Source of the DNA: Benincasa hispida
Taxonomy: Eukaryota > Streptophyta > Magnoliopsida > Cucurbitales > Cucurbitaceae
Assembly: GCF_009727055.1 (NCBI RefSeq)
Contig: NC_052359.1
Coordinates: 25,410,220-25,474,219 of the forward strand
Length of the DNA: 64,000 bases
Direction of reading: 5' to 3'
The notes beneath the pieces were generated by a model. The model worked only from the letters and a program-made list of their open reading frames with translations, had not been told where the DNA came from and made no database searches. Positions 1 through 11,016 of this stretch are shown here, piece after piece. The position numbers and the translations under genes were made by a program. Numbering within the stretch: the stretch's first letter is position 1; each line of letters opens with the position of its first letter.

Positions 1-344
1 GATGCATGGCCTGGGCGCTGGCCGAGGCTGCTCGACGCATGGCTGTCTTTCCATGATACCTAGTCCACCCGTGTGCCTTCCAACGCATCATCTCGTTTTT
101 CCTTCTTCAGCCGCATGCCTTCACCAATAACTCTTCCAATGCATCAACACCACTCTAACACACAAAATTCTATACTTCCAAATTTTCCAAATTTTCCCCA
201 AAAGTCAAATTTCCAAATTTCCTATTTTCTTCTAATTTTCCACTCTTTTCTCTACCATTCACACGTTTACACATCAACCTACTCATCACACTGATCCCAA
301 TAGGGAATATACTTAAGTAGAGAAATTAGGATTCGAGGTTTACA
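1..344 (-). mobile_element. Solo-type LTR (family S), partial, cut by window edge
   Basis: Read on the minus strand this starts TGTAAACCTCGAATCC at 344 and continues to the window edge. The GC-rich part at 1-60 (gcatgg / gctcgacgcatgg words) matches in style the GC-rich part of the solo LTR at 28611-31172, and CTCTACTTAAG near the terminus is also found near the terminus of the LTR ending at 61694. The bases to the right (345 on) are the 5' untranslated region of a CRM element that is continuous in another copy (45154-45345), so this is an insertion into that element. The target duplication would be TCTTG; its left half lies outside the window. Confidence 0.6.
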
Positions 345-609
345 TCTTGTCTTTCATTTGAGAAAAAAAAATCCAAATTTGTTTTATTTTTAGCCTAAGT
401 TTAGTTACTCTAGTCTTAGTTTGTGAGAGTTGATCATTTTGAATTGGTTTTTTTTATCAAATTTTTAGGGAGATTGCACCAAAAAAATATAAGCCAACCC
501 TTACATCTTTGACCTAGTACCAAAAGCCTACCCTTAAGTGATAAACACGAGTGTTCTTGAGTGAAATTGGTGAGAACTGTGGTGAGGTCCTTTTATTACT
601 AACTTTAAA
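345..609 (+). other. 5' untranslated region of CRM element G1
   Basis: The stretch from 345 to the gag start is colinear with the reverse complement of 45094-45345 upstream of gag in G3, including an A-rich tract and the words TAGTTACTCTAGTCTTAGTT and GACCTAGTACC. It carries no gene. The 5' LTR that should precede it is not in the window because the solo LTR at 1-344 has been inserted here. Confidence 0.7.
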
Positions 610-1732
610 ATGTCATAGGGTGAAGGAGTACCACAAGTACAAGATACTAATATGGCTATTCTTCAAGCCATTCAAGGCATGATGGAAATGATGAGGGAAG
701 ATAGGCAAGAAAGAAGGGCACAACAACAAAGAATCTTACAAGAATACGAGGGAGTAATTGACATTGAACAAGAAAGACAAATTGGAGGAAGAGGAAACAT
801 GAGAGGAAGAGGAAGAAATAATATGCACCCTACGAGGAGAAAGAATACATGAAGATAGAGATAGTGGAGTCAAGCTCAAAATTCCACCATTTTGTGGAAC
901 ATCGGATGCGGAGGCATACTTGGAACATGTGTTTGATTGCAACACATTCAGTGAGAATAAGAAGATGAGACTTGCCATTGCCGAATTCACAAACCATGCG
1001 GGAAATTGGTATCAACATCTCAAATCCGAGAGAAAGAGGAAAGAGGAGGATCCCATTGAAACTTGTGAAGAACTTAAAGAAGCCATGGGAAAGAGGTATG
1101 TTCCAAAACATTATGAAAGAGATTTAAGAACTAAATTACAAGTTTTGAGGCAGGGAACAAAAAGTGTAGCTGAATATTATTAAGAGATGGAAACTTTGAT
1201 AGAAAGAACAAATACTTAAGAAGAAGAAGACACCATGTTTAGATTCCTTGGAGGTTTAAATCGAGAAATTGCTCATATCGTTGGTAGATATCCATAACTA
1301 TACTTGGAAGATATGTATCATTATGCAATCAAAATTGAAGAACAATTGAGAGAAGAAAAGGAACATTCCAAGAGGTATAATTCTAAAGCTAATACCTTTT
1401 CAAATTCTAATATTTGGAACAAGGATGGTTTTGTGAATAGCGGTGAAGCAAAAGGGAAGTTTGTGGTTCCTAAACAAGTGGAAGCCGGGAGCACCTATAC
1501 TAAAAAGAATATAGCTTCAAAGGAGGAAAGAGAGAAATCTAGTTCCATTCAATGTTGGAAGTGCAAAGGATTTGGGCACATAAGCAAAGATTGTGTCAAT
1601 AAAAAAGTCATGGTCATAAGAAATGGAATTATTGATTCAGAAGATGAGGTGATGAACAAGGTGAAAGCCTTGAGGAAGAGTCTGAAGCCTTTGATGATGA
1701 GTACATTGAAGAAGGTAACTCCATATCCTTAG
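610..1732 (+). pseudogene. G1 gag remnant (Ty3/gypsy, CRM clade)
   Basis: This is the decayed gag gene of a CRM-clade chromovirus, encoding the capsid-like protein that packages element RNA. The start at 610 (ATG TCA TAG) is homologous to the gag start at 45093, where the third codon is CAG, so a C-to-T change has put a stop at codon 3. Recognisable parts are a basic glutamine/arginine-rich N-terminal stretch (about 652-850), the capsid core (920-1183) and the CCHC zinc knuckle CWKCKGFGHISKDC at about 1554-1595. Frameshifts or stops occur near 829-850, at 1183 and near 1218 and 1297. The identification rests on the knuckle and on colinearity with three other copies in the window. It is not functional. 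Confidence 0.85.
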
Positions 1733-1752
1733 TTGCAAGAAGAGTACTTAAT

Positions 1753-2727
1753 GTGCAAATTAAGGAGGAGAAAGTTGAAGATCAAATGGAGATCTTATTT
1801 CACAAGAGGTGCTTGCTTGAAGGAACCCCATGTAGCTTGGTAATTGATAGTGGAAGTTGCACAAATGTTGTAAGTAGTTTTCTTGTAAAAAGGCTCCAGC
1901 TCACTACTCGTCCACATCCAAACAAAGGAGAATTGAAGGAATTTAATGACATGTTTCCACATGAAGATGCACCTACGGGTCTACCTCCCTTAAGAGGAAT
2001 TGAGCACAAAATTGACTTCATACCCGGGGCAACGCTTCGAAATATGGCGCCATACAGGACCAACCCAATCGAGGCCAAGAAAATTCAAAGGCAAGTGGAA
2101 GAACTCATGGATAAAGGTTATGTTCAAGAAAACATGAGTCCTTATTCAATTCCAATCATTTTAGTGCATAAGAAAGATGGAACATGGAGGATGTGTGTTG
2201 ATTGTCGAGCCATCAACAAAATAACAGTAAAGTATCGACATCCTATTCCTAGATTGGATGACATGCTAGATGAATTACATGGTGCAAACTTGTTTTCAAA
2301 AATTGATCTTAAAAGTGGTTACCATCAAATTCGAATGCATGTGGGAGATGAGTGGAAAATGACTTTCAAAACAAAATTTGGTCTTTATGAGTGGCTTGTT
2401 ATGCCATTTGGTCTTATCAATGCACCAAGTACTTTTATGAGGCTAATGAATCATGTTTTGAGAGAATACATTGGAAAATTTGTTGTGGTATACTATAATG
2501 ATATTCTTGTTTACTTTAAAAATTTGAATGAACATATGTTACATGTCAAGACAATTTTGCTTAAACTTAGAGAAGAACAGCTTTATGCCAATTTCAAAAA
2601 GTGTAACTTTTGTCTAGACCAGGTCAATTTCTTAGGATTCATTGTTGGAAAGGAGGGAGTGAAAGTTGATGAAGTAAAGGTCAAGACTATTCGAGAGTGG
2701 CCAACGGTACCAATGCAACCGAGTTGA
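1753..2727 (+). pseudogene. G1 protease-reverse transcriptase, internally deleted and catalytically dead
   Basis: One open frame of 324 codons fuses a protease remnant to reverse transcriptase. The aspartic protease motif LVIDSGSCTNVV is at codons 29-40 (DSG at 1846-1854). At about codon 55 the frame jumps to the RT N-terminal region: G2b and G3 carry several hundred more bases here (the LHWLTNKGKLK and MHVGDMLLGRPWQ region), so this copy has an internal deletion. RT hallmarks follow: [54 protein letters not shown]. These match the CRM clade of chromoviruses. The catalytic box is YYND (2494-2502) instead of YFDD: the first aspartate is asparagine (AAT at 2497-2499), so RT would be inactive. 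A frameshift near 2697 moves the RNase H into another frame. Confidence 0.88.
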
Positions 2728-3323
2728 GATCTTTTCATGGTTTGGCTAGTTTTTATAGAAGGTTTATTAAGGATTTCAGTAGCATAGCCTCAGCATTGAA
2801 TGAACTTATTAAACAGAATGTGAAATTTAAATGGAAAGAAAAGCAAGAAAATGCATTCAATGAATTAAAAGATAAATTGACTAATGCACCTTGCCTTGCT
2901 TTACCTAACATTGACCAATCTTTTGAAATTGAATGTGATACAAGTGGGATAGGGGTTGGAGCTGTTTTAATGCAAGAAAAGAGGCCAATCATGTTCTTTA
3001 GTGAGAAGCTAAATGGAGCACAACTTAGCTAACCCACATATGATAAGGAATTACTTGCACTTGTAAGGGCTTTGCAAGTTTGGCAACATTACTTGTGGCC
3101 AAAAGAGTTTGTCATCCACACGGATCATGAAAGCTTGAAACACCTTAAAAGCCAAACAAAGTTGAACAAGAGGCATGCTAAATGGATAGAGTTCATTGAG
3201 ACATTTCCATATGTCATTCATTACAAGAAAGGTAAGGATAATGTGGTGACTGATGCATTATCAAGAAGATATGCATTGTTTTCTTCCCTTAGTGCAAAAA
3301 TTCTTGGTTTTACACATGTTTAA
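2697..3323 (+). pseudogene. G1 RT connection and RNase H remnant
   Basis: The frame continuing from RT gives the connection region ([20 protein letters not shown]) and then RNase H: FEIECDTSGIGVGAVLMQ holds the first catalytic aspartate, [13 protein letters not shown] the second block, and VVTDALSRR the C-terminal aspartate. The frame is broken by a stop at 3032 (in SYPAYDKEL of other copies a C-to-A change gives TAA). RNase H would remove the RNA strand of RNA-DNA hybrids in reverse transcription. It is not functional as it stands. Confidence 0.85.
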
Positions 3324-4117
3324 TTTTTACAAAGTAGAGACATCTAAATTTCATGATGTGTATATTCAATGTTTAGAAGGGAAAAACGTGCATGATTATA
3401 TTGTGTTTAATGAAATGCTTTTTAGGAAAGGAAAACTTTGTATTCCTAAGTGTTCCATTCGAGAGTTGCTTGTGAAGGAAGCTCATGGGGGAGGATTAAT
3501 GGGGCATTTTGGGGAATTTAAAACATATAACATGTTGGCTGAATATTTTTATTGATTGAAAATTAGAAAGTATGTGAATAAAGTGTGCAAACAATATTTC
3601 AAATGTAAGGAGGCTAAGTCTAAGACACAACCACATCGTCTTTACACACCTTTAGATGTTTCTAGTGAACCTTGGGTTGACATTAGCATGGATTTTGCTT
3701 TAGGACTACCAAAGACTTGTCACCCACAAACCGATGGGCAAGCTGAGGTGGTTAATAGAACATTGGGAACTTTGTTTAGGTCATTAATGTCTAAAAATCT
3801 CAAGTCTTGGGAGGGTACTCTACCTTTTGTAGAGTTTGCTTACAATAGAGCAATACATAGCACCCCTCATTGTTCACCTTTTGAGGTTGTGTATAGCTTT
3901 AATCCATTAACTCTGTTAGATTTGTCACCCTTGCCATATGTTTACTAGTGATGCATCTGTTTCAAGAGCAGAATACATCAAAAATTTGCATAAAGAAGTC
4001 AAAGAAAGGATTGAAAAGAAGAATCAAAAGTTTGTCAATACCAAGAACCAAGGGAGAAAGAAAATTTTTTAAACCCGGTGATTGGGTTTGGGTACATCTA
4101 CGAAAGGAAATGTTTCC
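3324..4117 (+). pseudogene. G1 integrase remnant lacking its catalytic centre
   Basis: The N-terminal HHCC zinc-binding part is visible at about 3480-3620 (EAHGGGLMGHF...KQYFKCKEAK), broken by a TGA at about 3553. The core begins WVDISMDFALGLPKT (about 3674-3718) and then jumps directly to [14 protein letters not shown]: about 190 bp present in G2 and G3, including the VVVDRFSK segment and the IVSDRD aspartate, are missing. The later core ([19 protein letters not shown]) and the start of the C-terminal GPF module (FKPGDWVWVHLRKE) follow, with a frameshift near 3945. At 4117 the gene is interrupted by a solo LTR and resumes at 6483. Confidence 0.87.
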
Positions 4118-6482
4118 TGTCACACCCTCTCCCAGACTGCCTGCTAGCTTTGTCAAGGAGATGGCATGAAGCCAATAGACATCGTCCTCCTCTAACGATA
4201 CCTATTGACCATGCTGAATCGTTGAACCTGATAAACATACTAATCTTAGATATAAAATACTTTACATGTAACACAATATAGCGGAATCCCTGAAAACCTT
4301 TAGACACACATGAAGTGCAGTCCTGACATAACTCGGTTTGGAAAATAACTTGGTAGAGATATCACAACCAAAAACATATCCAACTGGGGTTTACACAACC
4401 ACGACATCTAGTGCTTACACAACCATAAACTACCCAGTTCTTACAAAGACATTTACAATATAAACAGACACAATGTACAACTCCACCCACGTATGAAGCT
4501 TGATCTGGAAGCTTTTAGGAGAAAATAAACTTTGGCAGTTATCAGGCACCGGGAGCTCGATCTTACCTGGAAAGTGGGAAAATATTTTGAAAGAGTGAGC
4601 TACGAAGCCCAGTGAGTGACTAAATTTAAAAATGTAAATCCGCAAATTAGAACACGTGATAAACCTTTAAACGTATAAATCTGTTCAATCAAAGCATTAA
4701 ACATAAATGTGTAATGCTAAAAGCTTTCTCAAATGTTCCGCAAGTACGTCATTAAAATCTAGCAAGGCATATCAAGTATATAAAGCATTTTAACTAACAT
4801 GACAAATCAACGTTGTGTAGGGCACACCCAATACAACCAATGTTTACTAGCTCTACGATGTAGTGGGGCCCGCCTAGCACTCAGGATAGCATCATTGTCA
4901 CGGAGTACACTCAACGTCAACAACGGAATATAACCTGTGTGCACACGGTACCATATAGCCTCAGGCTCAATATCCCAGTCATGTAGTCAATAAAAGTCTC
5001 AGAAAACCACATGAAAACATTAAAACATGCCTGCTTATCTTTTATCTTTCGTAAAACTAAAGCTTACTCGGCTTGCTCGTGAAAAACTGAAAATCTTTAA
5101 ACAGTACTCGCTAATACATACTTTACCTTAAATGGTATTGTTTCAACTACTTTTCAGGAAGTCAATAATCACGTGCTCGTATATAAACCTCATTAGAAAA
5201 TCTAAGCTCAAAACTTATGCTTGAAATCATTCATAGAAATCATGTATCATTCATAAGTTCATATTGAGCATGTAAACCATTTATGCATAAATTACAGTTT
5301 AGAAATCATTTTTTAAATTTGTTTTGTCACTCACAGTCTTGGCTAGTTTCCTAGTCTGTAAACTCGGACTATTTCCTCTTGGCCTATCAAACAACCAAAA
5401 CCGAGCATCAAAACTATAAATCTTCTTGTCTTTCCATGCTCATGAATTCTAAATTCTAAAAATAAAATCACACTTCACATTTTCTTTCCAGATTTTCCAG
5501 ATTCAATATCCTAAATTCTAACACTCATAACTTCCTCAATACTTAACCAGAATTAATGTACTATATATCAAACTCTTCATTTTGGAACCCTCTACAACTT
5601 ACTTGAAGGAATAAAAACGAGATTCCCAACGAATTTGTCCAAAAATCCCTCGAACACAGCGAATACAGATTCGTACTTCTCTGCTACCCTCTACATTTCT
5701 CCTGAAATTAAACCTATTTCTATTCATTTTTGGCTCACATATTCTTCATAAAAGTTATAGGAACTTGAATAAGCTTTCCATTCATACTCAATTGAGCTTC
5801 TAATCCAACCTGTACACCCCAGAATGTTTGAAAAGCCAGAGAAAAGCAGAGACCCTTCAGATTTGCACGAAAATTCTATGCTTTGTTTTCCTTTTCAAAA
5901 ACCATAACTTAGCATCAGATTTAGCTCAAACTTCCTTCACGAAATCTGTTAGAAAATAGATTAAATTTCAAGAAAGTTAGGCTTCACCTCTTAGTTCTTC
6001 TTGTGTAGCTCAAACTGACTTAAAAACCAGAGATAGGTAGGTTGAACCCAAATTCTTCAATGGTTTCACTTGCATGAGCTTTTCCTCCCTTCTTCAACCT
6101 CCAACCTGCAGCAACTTATTCTCTCTCTTCCTTCACTCTCTCTCTTGAAATGCTCTGAAAATATAATGGGAAATGATGAAGAAGTGGGCTGAAATGAGTG
6201 GGTTCTCACTTTAAACCCTAAGCACCGAATGGGTTTCCAATTTCTTTCATTTTCTTTTTTTTTTTTCCTTTTTCCTTTTCCTTTTCTTTTCTTTCCTTTC
6301 CTTTTCTTTTTTCTTTATTCCCTTTCTTTTCTTTTCTTTATTTATAAATTTCAAAATTATTAAAGACAACTTCAACCAAAAGCTTTGCCATTTTCTTCAA
6401 CAATGGAACAACAATAATATAAATCCAACATCCTACAATGTGTGACAAGAGCAAATAATCGAAGGAAAGTCTCGGGTTTACA
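4118..6482 (-). mobile_element. Solo LTR (family S) nested in G1, with TTTCC target duplication
   Basis: A 2365-bp insertion splits the G1 integrase gene. On the plus strand it begins TGTCACACCC and ends GGGTTTACA, flanked by TTTCC at 4113-4117 and 6483-6487; G3 has the uninterrupted sequence with a single TTTCC, so this is a 5-bp target duplication. TG...CA ends plus a 5-bp duplication indicate an LTR. No coding region or second LTR is seen, hence a solo LTR or small non-autonomous element. TATAAATA read on the minus strand near 6340-6350 suggests transcription on that strand, as in the related copy at 28611-31172. The words GTGAGCTA and AAGCCCA(A/G)TGAGTG are shared with that copy. A pyrimidine-rich tract occupies about 6240-6345. 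Confidence 0.85.
6240..6345. repeat. Low-complexity T/C-rich tract
   Basis: About 100 bp of almost pure T and C (runs of TTTCC and TTTTC), inside the solo LTR. It has no coding content. Confidence 0.85.
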
Positions 6483-6965
6483 TTTCCAGATCAAAAGATG
6501 TCTAAACTTCAACCAAGAGGAGATGGTCCATTTCAAGTGATAAAGTGGATCATTGATAATGCCTACAAATTGGATCTTCGAGGTGAGTACAACGTAAGTT
6601 CTACTTTCAATGTGGCTGATTTGAATCTTTTTGATGTAGGGAATGAAGACCTTGATTTGAGGAAAAATCCTTTTCAAGAAAGGGGGGATGGTATGAATTC
6701 AACCATTGAACCATTGCATGTACCTAAAGGACCAATTACAAGAAGCAAGGCAAAGAAGATTCAAGAAACATTCACACTACATCTTCAAAAACTAGCAAAT
6801 TCATAGGAACCGACAAATAATTTTGAGACCAAAGTTTTATATAATATTAGTTCAATGAGTCAAAAAGAGAATGATATGAAGATGGCATGGGAAAAGAACT
6901 ATAGTTTGGAAGATGACATGGTGGTAAAAAAAAGTGTGCAGATTTTATGAAGAAAATGCTGTTAA
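6483..6965 (+). pseudogene. G1 integrase C-terminal module and tail (resumes after insertion)
   Basis: The G1 polyprotein resumes with the GPF/Y-type module of chromovirus integrases (RGDGPFQV, then AYKLDLRGEYNVSSTFNVAD) and the family's C-terminal tail with GPITRSKAKKIQ. This module binds DNA and influences target choice. No chromodomain is visible. A stop at 6806 follows LQKLANS; homologous sequence continues past it to about 6950 as in G3, so the stop is secondary. Confidence 0.85.
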
Positions 6966-6987
6966 GTGTGCACTGTATGGAGAAATG

Positions 6988-7497
6988 TGATGTCAAACCT
7001 TGTCAAACGTGCATATCTACTTTGCCACCTTCTATAGTAGATATTTAAGGCAATTTGAACATTTTCTACATTCCTAGTTTTGCATTTGGACTTATAATTT
7101 AGTATGCAATTAAGTTTCAAGTTTCTAAGTGTTATTTTCTATAATTTGCAATTAATTGTATTTGAATGACTTTTGAGTTTCTTGCATCCACGACCATTTG
7201 GCCTATAAAATGGCTTGTAATGTTCTTCAAAACTCATATTAACAATAGTAAAAATCTTTTGCTTATTCAACCCTTTGGTGTTGTCTTTTTCTTTCAAATC
7301 TTGCTTTAGATTTGATATTTAAATCAATTCATTAGATTAGTCTTGATCAAACTAATTCTTGAGTGAGTTGTCTTAGGGTCTAAGAGTGACCATCATAGAT
7401 TCTAAGTTCGATCTAAGTAGCTTTCTTTTTGAGTGTTTGCAAGGATCCTAGAAGGACCTCTAGCTTTGCATCCAACAAGCATCGCGGGCGCTTATCA
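6988..7497 (+). mobile_element. 3' LTR of CRM element G1
   Basis: This 510-bp segment starts TGATGTCAAACC after the purine-rich ATGGAGAAATG and ends GGGCGCTTATCA, giving TGAT...ATCA ends. It is colinear with the reverse complements of 10507-11016 (also 510 bp), 14969-15469 and part of 40040-40346. Boundaries are inferred from these four copies; the exact start could be a base or two earlier (TGTGATG). Confidence 0.8.
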
Positions 7498-7971
7498 GAG
7501 TACAGAATGATCTCACGGTGTGAACTAATGACAGAAACCATAGGACGTGTAGACACATACCCTTCACCCACTTACTATAAACACTCTTTCAGTTCACCTT
7601 GATATTGACTCATGCAAACACCATCCGAATGGGGATGCATCTTGGGCATCACGAGGCCGAGCATGAATCTCACAATGTGAACATACAGGGAGAAACGTGA
7701 GTGGAATCATAGATATATCTGATATGCCTCTTCCTTCCACTGAGTATTTTATAACCTAGGGTTTAGCTTACTTAGAAAAAACACGGGTAAGGATTTTAAC
7801 TAAGTGACTTTTAGGTTTTCCCAAAAGTAACTTTTACCTTGGATAGTGAAACAACTTTTCGATCATCATGCATTAAACTCTTTAACGGAGTCTTTGACCA
7901 AATCGTCACATGCTTGTTGAAAATCTATCTAATTCACCTTTCCAGGTAGGTTCCCAGGTAGGGATGTTACA
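7498..7971 (-). mobile_element. Possible LTR segment beginning TGTAACATCCC on the minus strand
   Basis: On the minus strand TGTAACATCCC starts at 7971, a common type of LTR opening, and the segment runs down to the G1 LTR at 7497. No polypurine tract is obvious just upstream and the far end is not seen, so its relation to the primer binding site at 9516-9531 is tentative. One reading is that G1 inserted into the 3' LTR of the LTR-X element. No gene is seen. Confidence 0.3.
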
Positions 7972-9515
7972 TTTTCATCAACTTAAGAACTCCAGCCTAG
8001 CCAGAACTCGCCTTAGACAAAAGGTCCCTTATAGATAGGTTTACAACAAATTTAATCTTTTATTCAATCAATTTAATCCTATTAAACCAATTTTAAAAGA
8101 TTAATCTAGGTTACTAAACTTTTTAGAACTACTTGAACTTAGGTTAATCTCAATCCAATTTTAAAACCCTTTTAAAAAACTTGAGTTCACCCTAAATCCG
8201 CATGCAACTCTGAATTATCGATTTTAGGTCTAATTTTCTTTATAACACTTATAAACGGAAATCAAAACCACAATGCTAGGCTAACACATGCAAGGCATTC
8301 ATAACACTTATAAACAGCCTAAGTGTCATGCTCAATGCATTGTCCATTTATTGCTACTTCTTTTATATAATACTTATACAAAACAGGAATGAAACAAGCA
8401 AAATTTTTTTCCATTCACCCTTAGACTATAACATTTATAATAAAAGGATGATGCATATTAATGCTCACTGCATGCAAAATATAACTCTTATATTTCATAA
8501 TGCATGCGCATGCTTTCAAGTAATTTCTTCTTGCAATATTATAACATTAATAATACATGATGCATGAATAATTGCACAACCTAAGGTGGGTTTTAACTAT
8601 ATGACAAACACTTTGGCATATAAGTACCATACATCACATGTATAAACAACCAATATTGATTAACCGGGTAAAATTGCCTTAAAAACATAAAAAGAAAGCT
8701 AATTATTACAAAGACAAGAAGTCCCCGGTTCAAACAGACGAACCGGTCTTGAATCGTTCGGACAAAGCATCACTTCTCCAACCATTGTGTACAAAGCATC
8801 TCGCGATCGTCTACACGATAAAACAAACACTTCGTTCTATCGCTGCTCCTAGAGCTAAAAGATCATTTAGTATTGACTATACGATCGTCTAGAAAATCCA
8901 CACAATCGTTTAAGAGATCGCTTAGCTAGCGCCTCTGTATCGCATACGCGCGATCACATAGATAGTAACTGAGCAATGAAGCTTGCTAACTATACGATCG
9001 TCTAGCGCGTGCCTTCCACTAAACAACGAGCACTGCATGCTCTCACTACGATCGTCTACTTCCAACACCTACGCAATCGCGCAACCAACACCACGTGATA
9101 GAGTAAACGATTTACCCTATCGCTTAACATTAGCTAAACGATCGTTTAGAAAATACTACATGATCGTATAGAAAAATCTAAATGATCGTTTACCTGAGAT
9201 TATGATCCGACCAACGCTTGGTCTTTTTCTTCATTGTTAACCGCATCTCCATGCGCCAAAGCTTCATCACGAACGATTCGACGAACTCAAACCTTTTGAA
9301 TTACAGACTCGATTGCGATGTTAATTTTGCCCAAAAATACAGGGGCCCTTACAATTTACATGTTGTTACCGAAAGCTTTAACGAAAAGGCAATTTAAACC
9401 CGAAACATTCATCAACACAACCAGAGATGTAGAAAACAGTTAACTACAAATGCAGAAGCCCACCGCAATGGTAAAATGCATTCAATTCAGATCTGTAATT
9501 TGGAATATCAGAGAA
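7972..9515 (-). mobile_element. Non-coding internal region of element LTR-X
   Basis: About 1.5 kb downstream (minus strand) of a primer binding site, with no long open frame and no recognisable gag or pol. It is therefore most likely the interior of a non-autonomous LTR element. It holds a cluster of GATCGT palindromes at 8800-9190, listed separately. The part at 8000-8700 is AT-rich and I recognise nothing else in it. Confidence 0.4.
8800..9190. repeat. Cluster of ACGATCGT-type palindromes
   Basis: At least seven copies of a short palindromic word lie within 390 bp: CGCGATCGTCTA (8802), ACGATCGTCTAG (8880), ACGATCGTCTAG (8995), ACGATCGTCTAC (9048), ACGATCGTTTAG (9138), ATGATCGTATAG and ATGATCGTTTAC (to 9193). 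Each is followed by CTA, TTA or ATA. Several halves form longer inverted repeats, for example CTAAACGATCGTTTAG near 9134. Confidence 0.75.
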
Positions 9516-9531
9516 CCTGGCTCTGACACCA
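9516..9531 (-). other. Primer binding site (initiator-methionine tRNA type)
   Basis: On the minus strand TGGTGTCAGAGCCAGG lies two bases after a CA-ending LTR tail (CTTCA AT TGGTGTCAGAGCC). Plant LTR retrotransposons commonly use TGGTATCAGAGC; one base differs here (G for A). This fixes the orientation and the LTR end of the LTR-X element. Confidence 0.75.
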
Positions 9532-9533
9532 AT

Positions 9534-9638
9534 TGAAGAAAATCGGATCTGAGATTTCCATGAGCAGTGAAAACAAGATTATTCCAAATCACAATCATGA
9601 ATGGACATCACATATTACAGTCATCTACAAACATCATC
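9534..9638 (-). mobile_element. LTR-X tail next to the primer binding site
   Basis: About 105 bp nearly identical to the reverse complement of 19290-19393 (shared words GATTGTGATTTGGAATAATC and GCTCATGGAAATCTC). It ends in CA beside the primer binding site. At 9638 it switches abruptly to satellite, whereas the copy at 19.3 kb continues with different LTR sequence, so this copy is truncated at the satellite border. Confidence 0.75.
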
Positions 9639-10506
9639 CAAGTTTGGACTTGGAGCACATTTCGACAAGTAGAAACCCAAAGTTTGTCTTTTCTAGTCTT
9701 TGTCTTTACCCTTTGTGCCAATGTTCGTCCACATAAGTACAAAATTTCTTTCTATGGTTCATAAGTACCTTTTCAACCAAACTTCGTCCAAATTTTGACT
9801 TGGAGCACATTTCGACAAATACAAAATCCAAAATTCATTATTTTGGGACTCTTTCTTGACCTTTTGGTCCATTGTTCATCCATACATCAAAACTACTATC
9901 CAGGGTTTGCAAGTAACTTTTAAACAAAACTTTGACAAAATTTGGAATGAAAGCACATTTCAACAAGTAGAAACCCAAAGTTCGTCATTTTTCGGACTAT
10001 TTCTTTACCTTTTGATTCAAAGTTCGTCCACACAAGTACAAAACTCCTCTCACGGGTTCATAAGTAATTTTTGAACAAAACTTCGTCCAAATTTGGACTA
10101 GGAGCACATATCGACAAGTAGAAACTCAAAGTTCGTTCTTTGTGGACTCTTTCATGACATTTTGTTCTAAGGATCATCCACACAGGTACAAAACTCCTTT
10201 CCAGGAATCGTAAGTACCCTTTGAACTAAAGTTCGTCCAAATATGGAATTATAGCAGACTTCGACATATAGAAGTCCAAAGTTCGTCCTTTTGGAACTCT
10301 TTCTTCACCTTTTGTCAACTTCGTCCACATTGGTACAAAACTCCTCTCCAGGGTTCATAAGTATCTTTTGAACCAAACTTCTTCTAAATTGAGACTTGGA
10401 GCACATTTCAACAAGTTGAAACCCAAAGTTGTTTCTTTTGAGTGTCTTTCTTTACTCTTTGTGCCAAAGTTCGTTGACATAGGTACAAAATTTCTTTCTA
10501 GGGTTC
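9639..10506 (-). repeat. ~150-bp satellite, minus orientation (block 1a)
   Basis: About six monomers of the window's main satellite, reading on the minus strand. Diagnostic blocks (forward sense) are TTTGGGTTTCTACTTGTCGA, AAATTTGGACGAAGTTTGG and GGTCAAGAAAGAGTCC. The last 370 bp before the CRM junction at 10507 match 14599-14968 closely, including GGAATTATAGCAGACTTCGA. Confidence 0.9.
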
Positions 10507-11016
10507 TGATAAGCGCCCACGATGCTTGTTGGATGCAAAGCTAGCGGTCCTTCTAGGATCCTTGCAAACACTCATAAAGAAAGCTACTTAGATCGAACTT
10601 AGAATCTATGATGGTCACTCTTAGATCCTAAGAAAACTCACTCCAGAATTAGTTTGATCAAGACTAATCCAATGAATTAACTTAAATATCAACTCTAAAG
10701 CAAGATTTGAAAGAAAAAGACAACACCAAAAGGTTGAATAAGCAAAAGCTTTTTGATATTGTTAATATGAGTTTTGAAGAACATTACAAGCCATTTTTTA
10801 GGCCAAAATGGTCGTGGATGCAAGAAACTCAAAAGTCATTAAAATACAATTAATTGCAAATTATAGAAAATAACACCTAGAAACTTGAAATTAATTGCAT
10901 ACTAAATTATAAGTCCAAATGCAAAACTAGGAATGTAGAAACTCTTCAAATTTCCTTAAATATCTACTCTAGAAGGTGGCAAAGTAGATATGCACGTTTG
11001 ACAAGATTTGACATCA
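10507..11016 (-). mobile_element. 3' LTR of CRM fragment G2
   Basis: 510 bp, reverse complement of the G1 LTR. It begins on the plus strand with TGATAAGCGCCC directly after satellite (CTAGGGTTC). Its junction with the satellite is identical to that of G2b at 14969. Confidence 0.85.

Noticed and set aside
4118..6482. Possible gene inserted in G1 integrase
   Set aside because: TG...CA ends and TTTCC duplications show an LTR; there is no coding region.
7961..7971. TGTAACATCCC as the certain start of the LTR-X 3' LTR
   Set aside because: No polypurine tract precedes it, and its visible downstream part cannot be matched to the LTR-X tail because that would lie beyond G1; kept only as a low-confidence feature.
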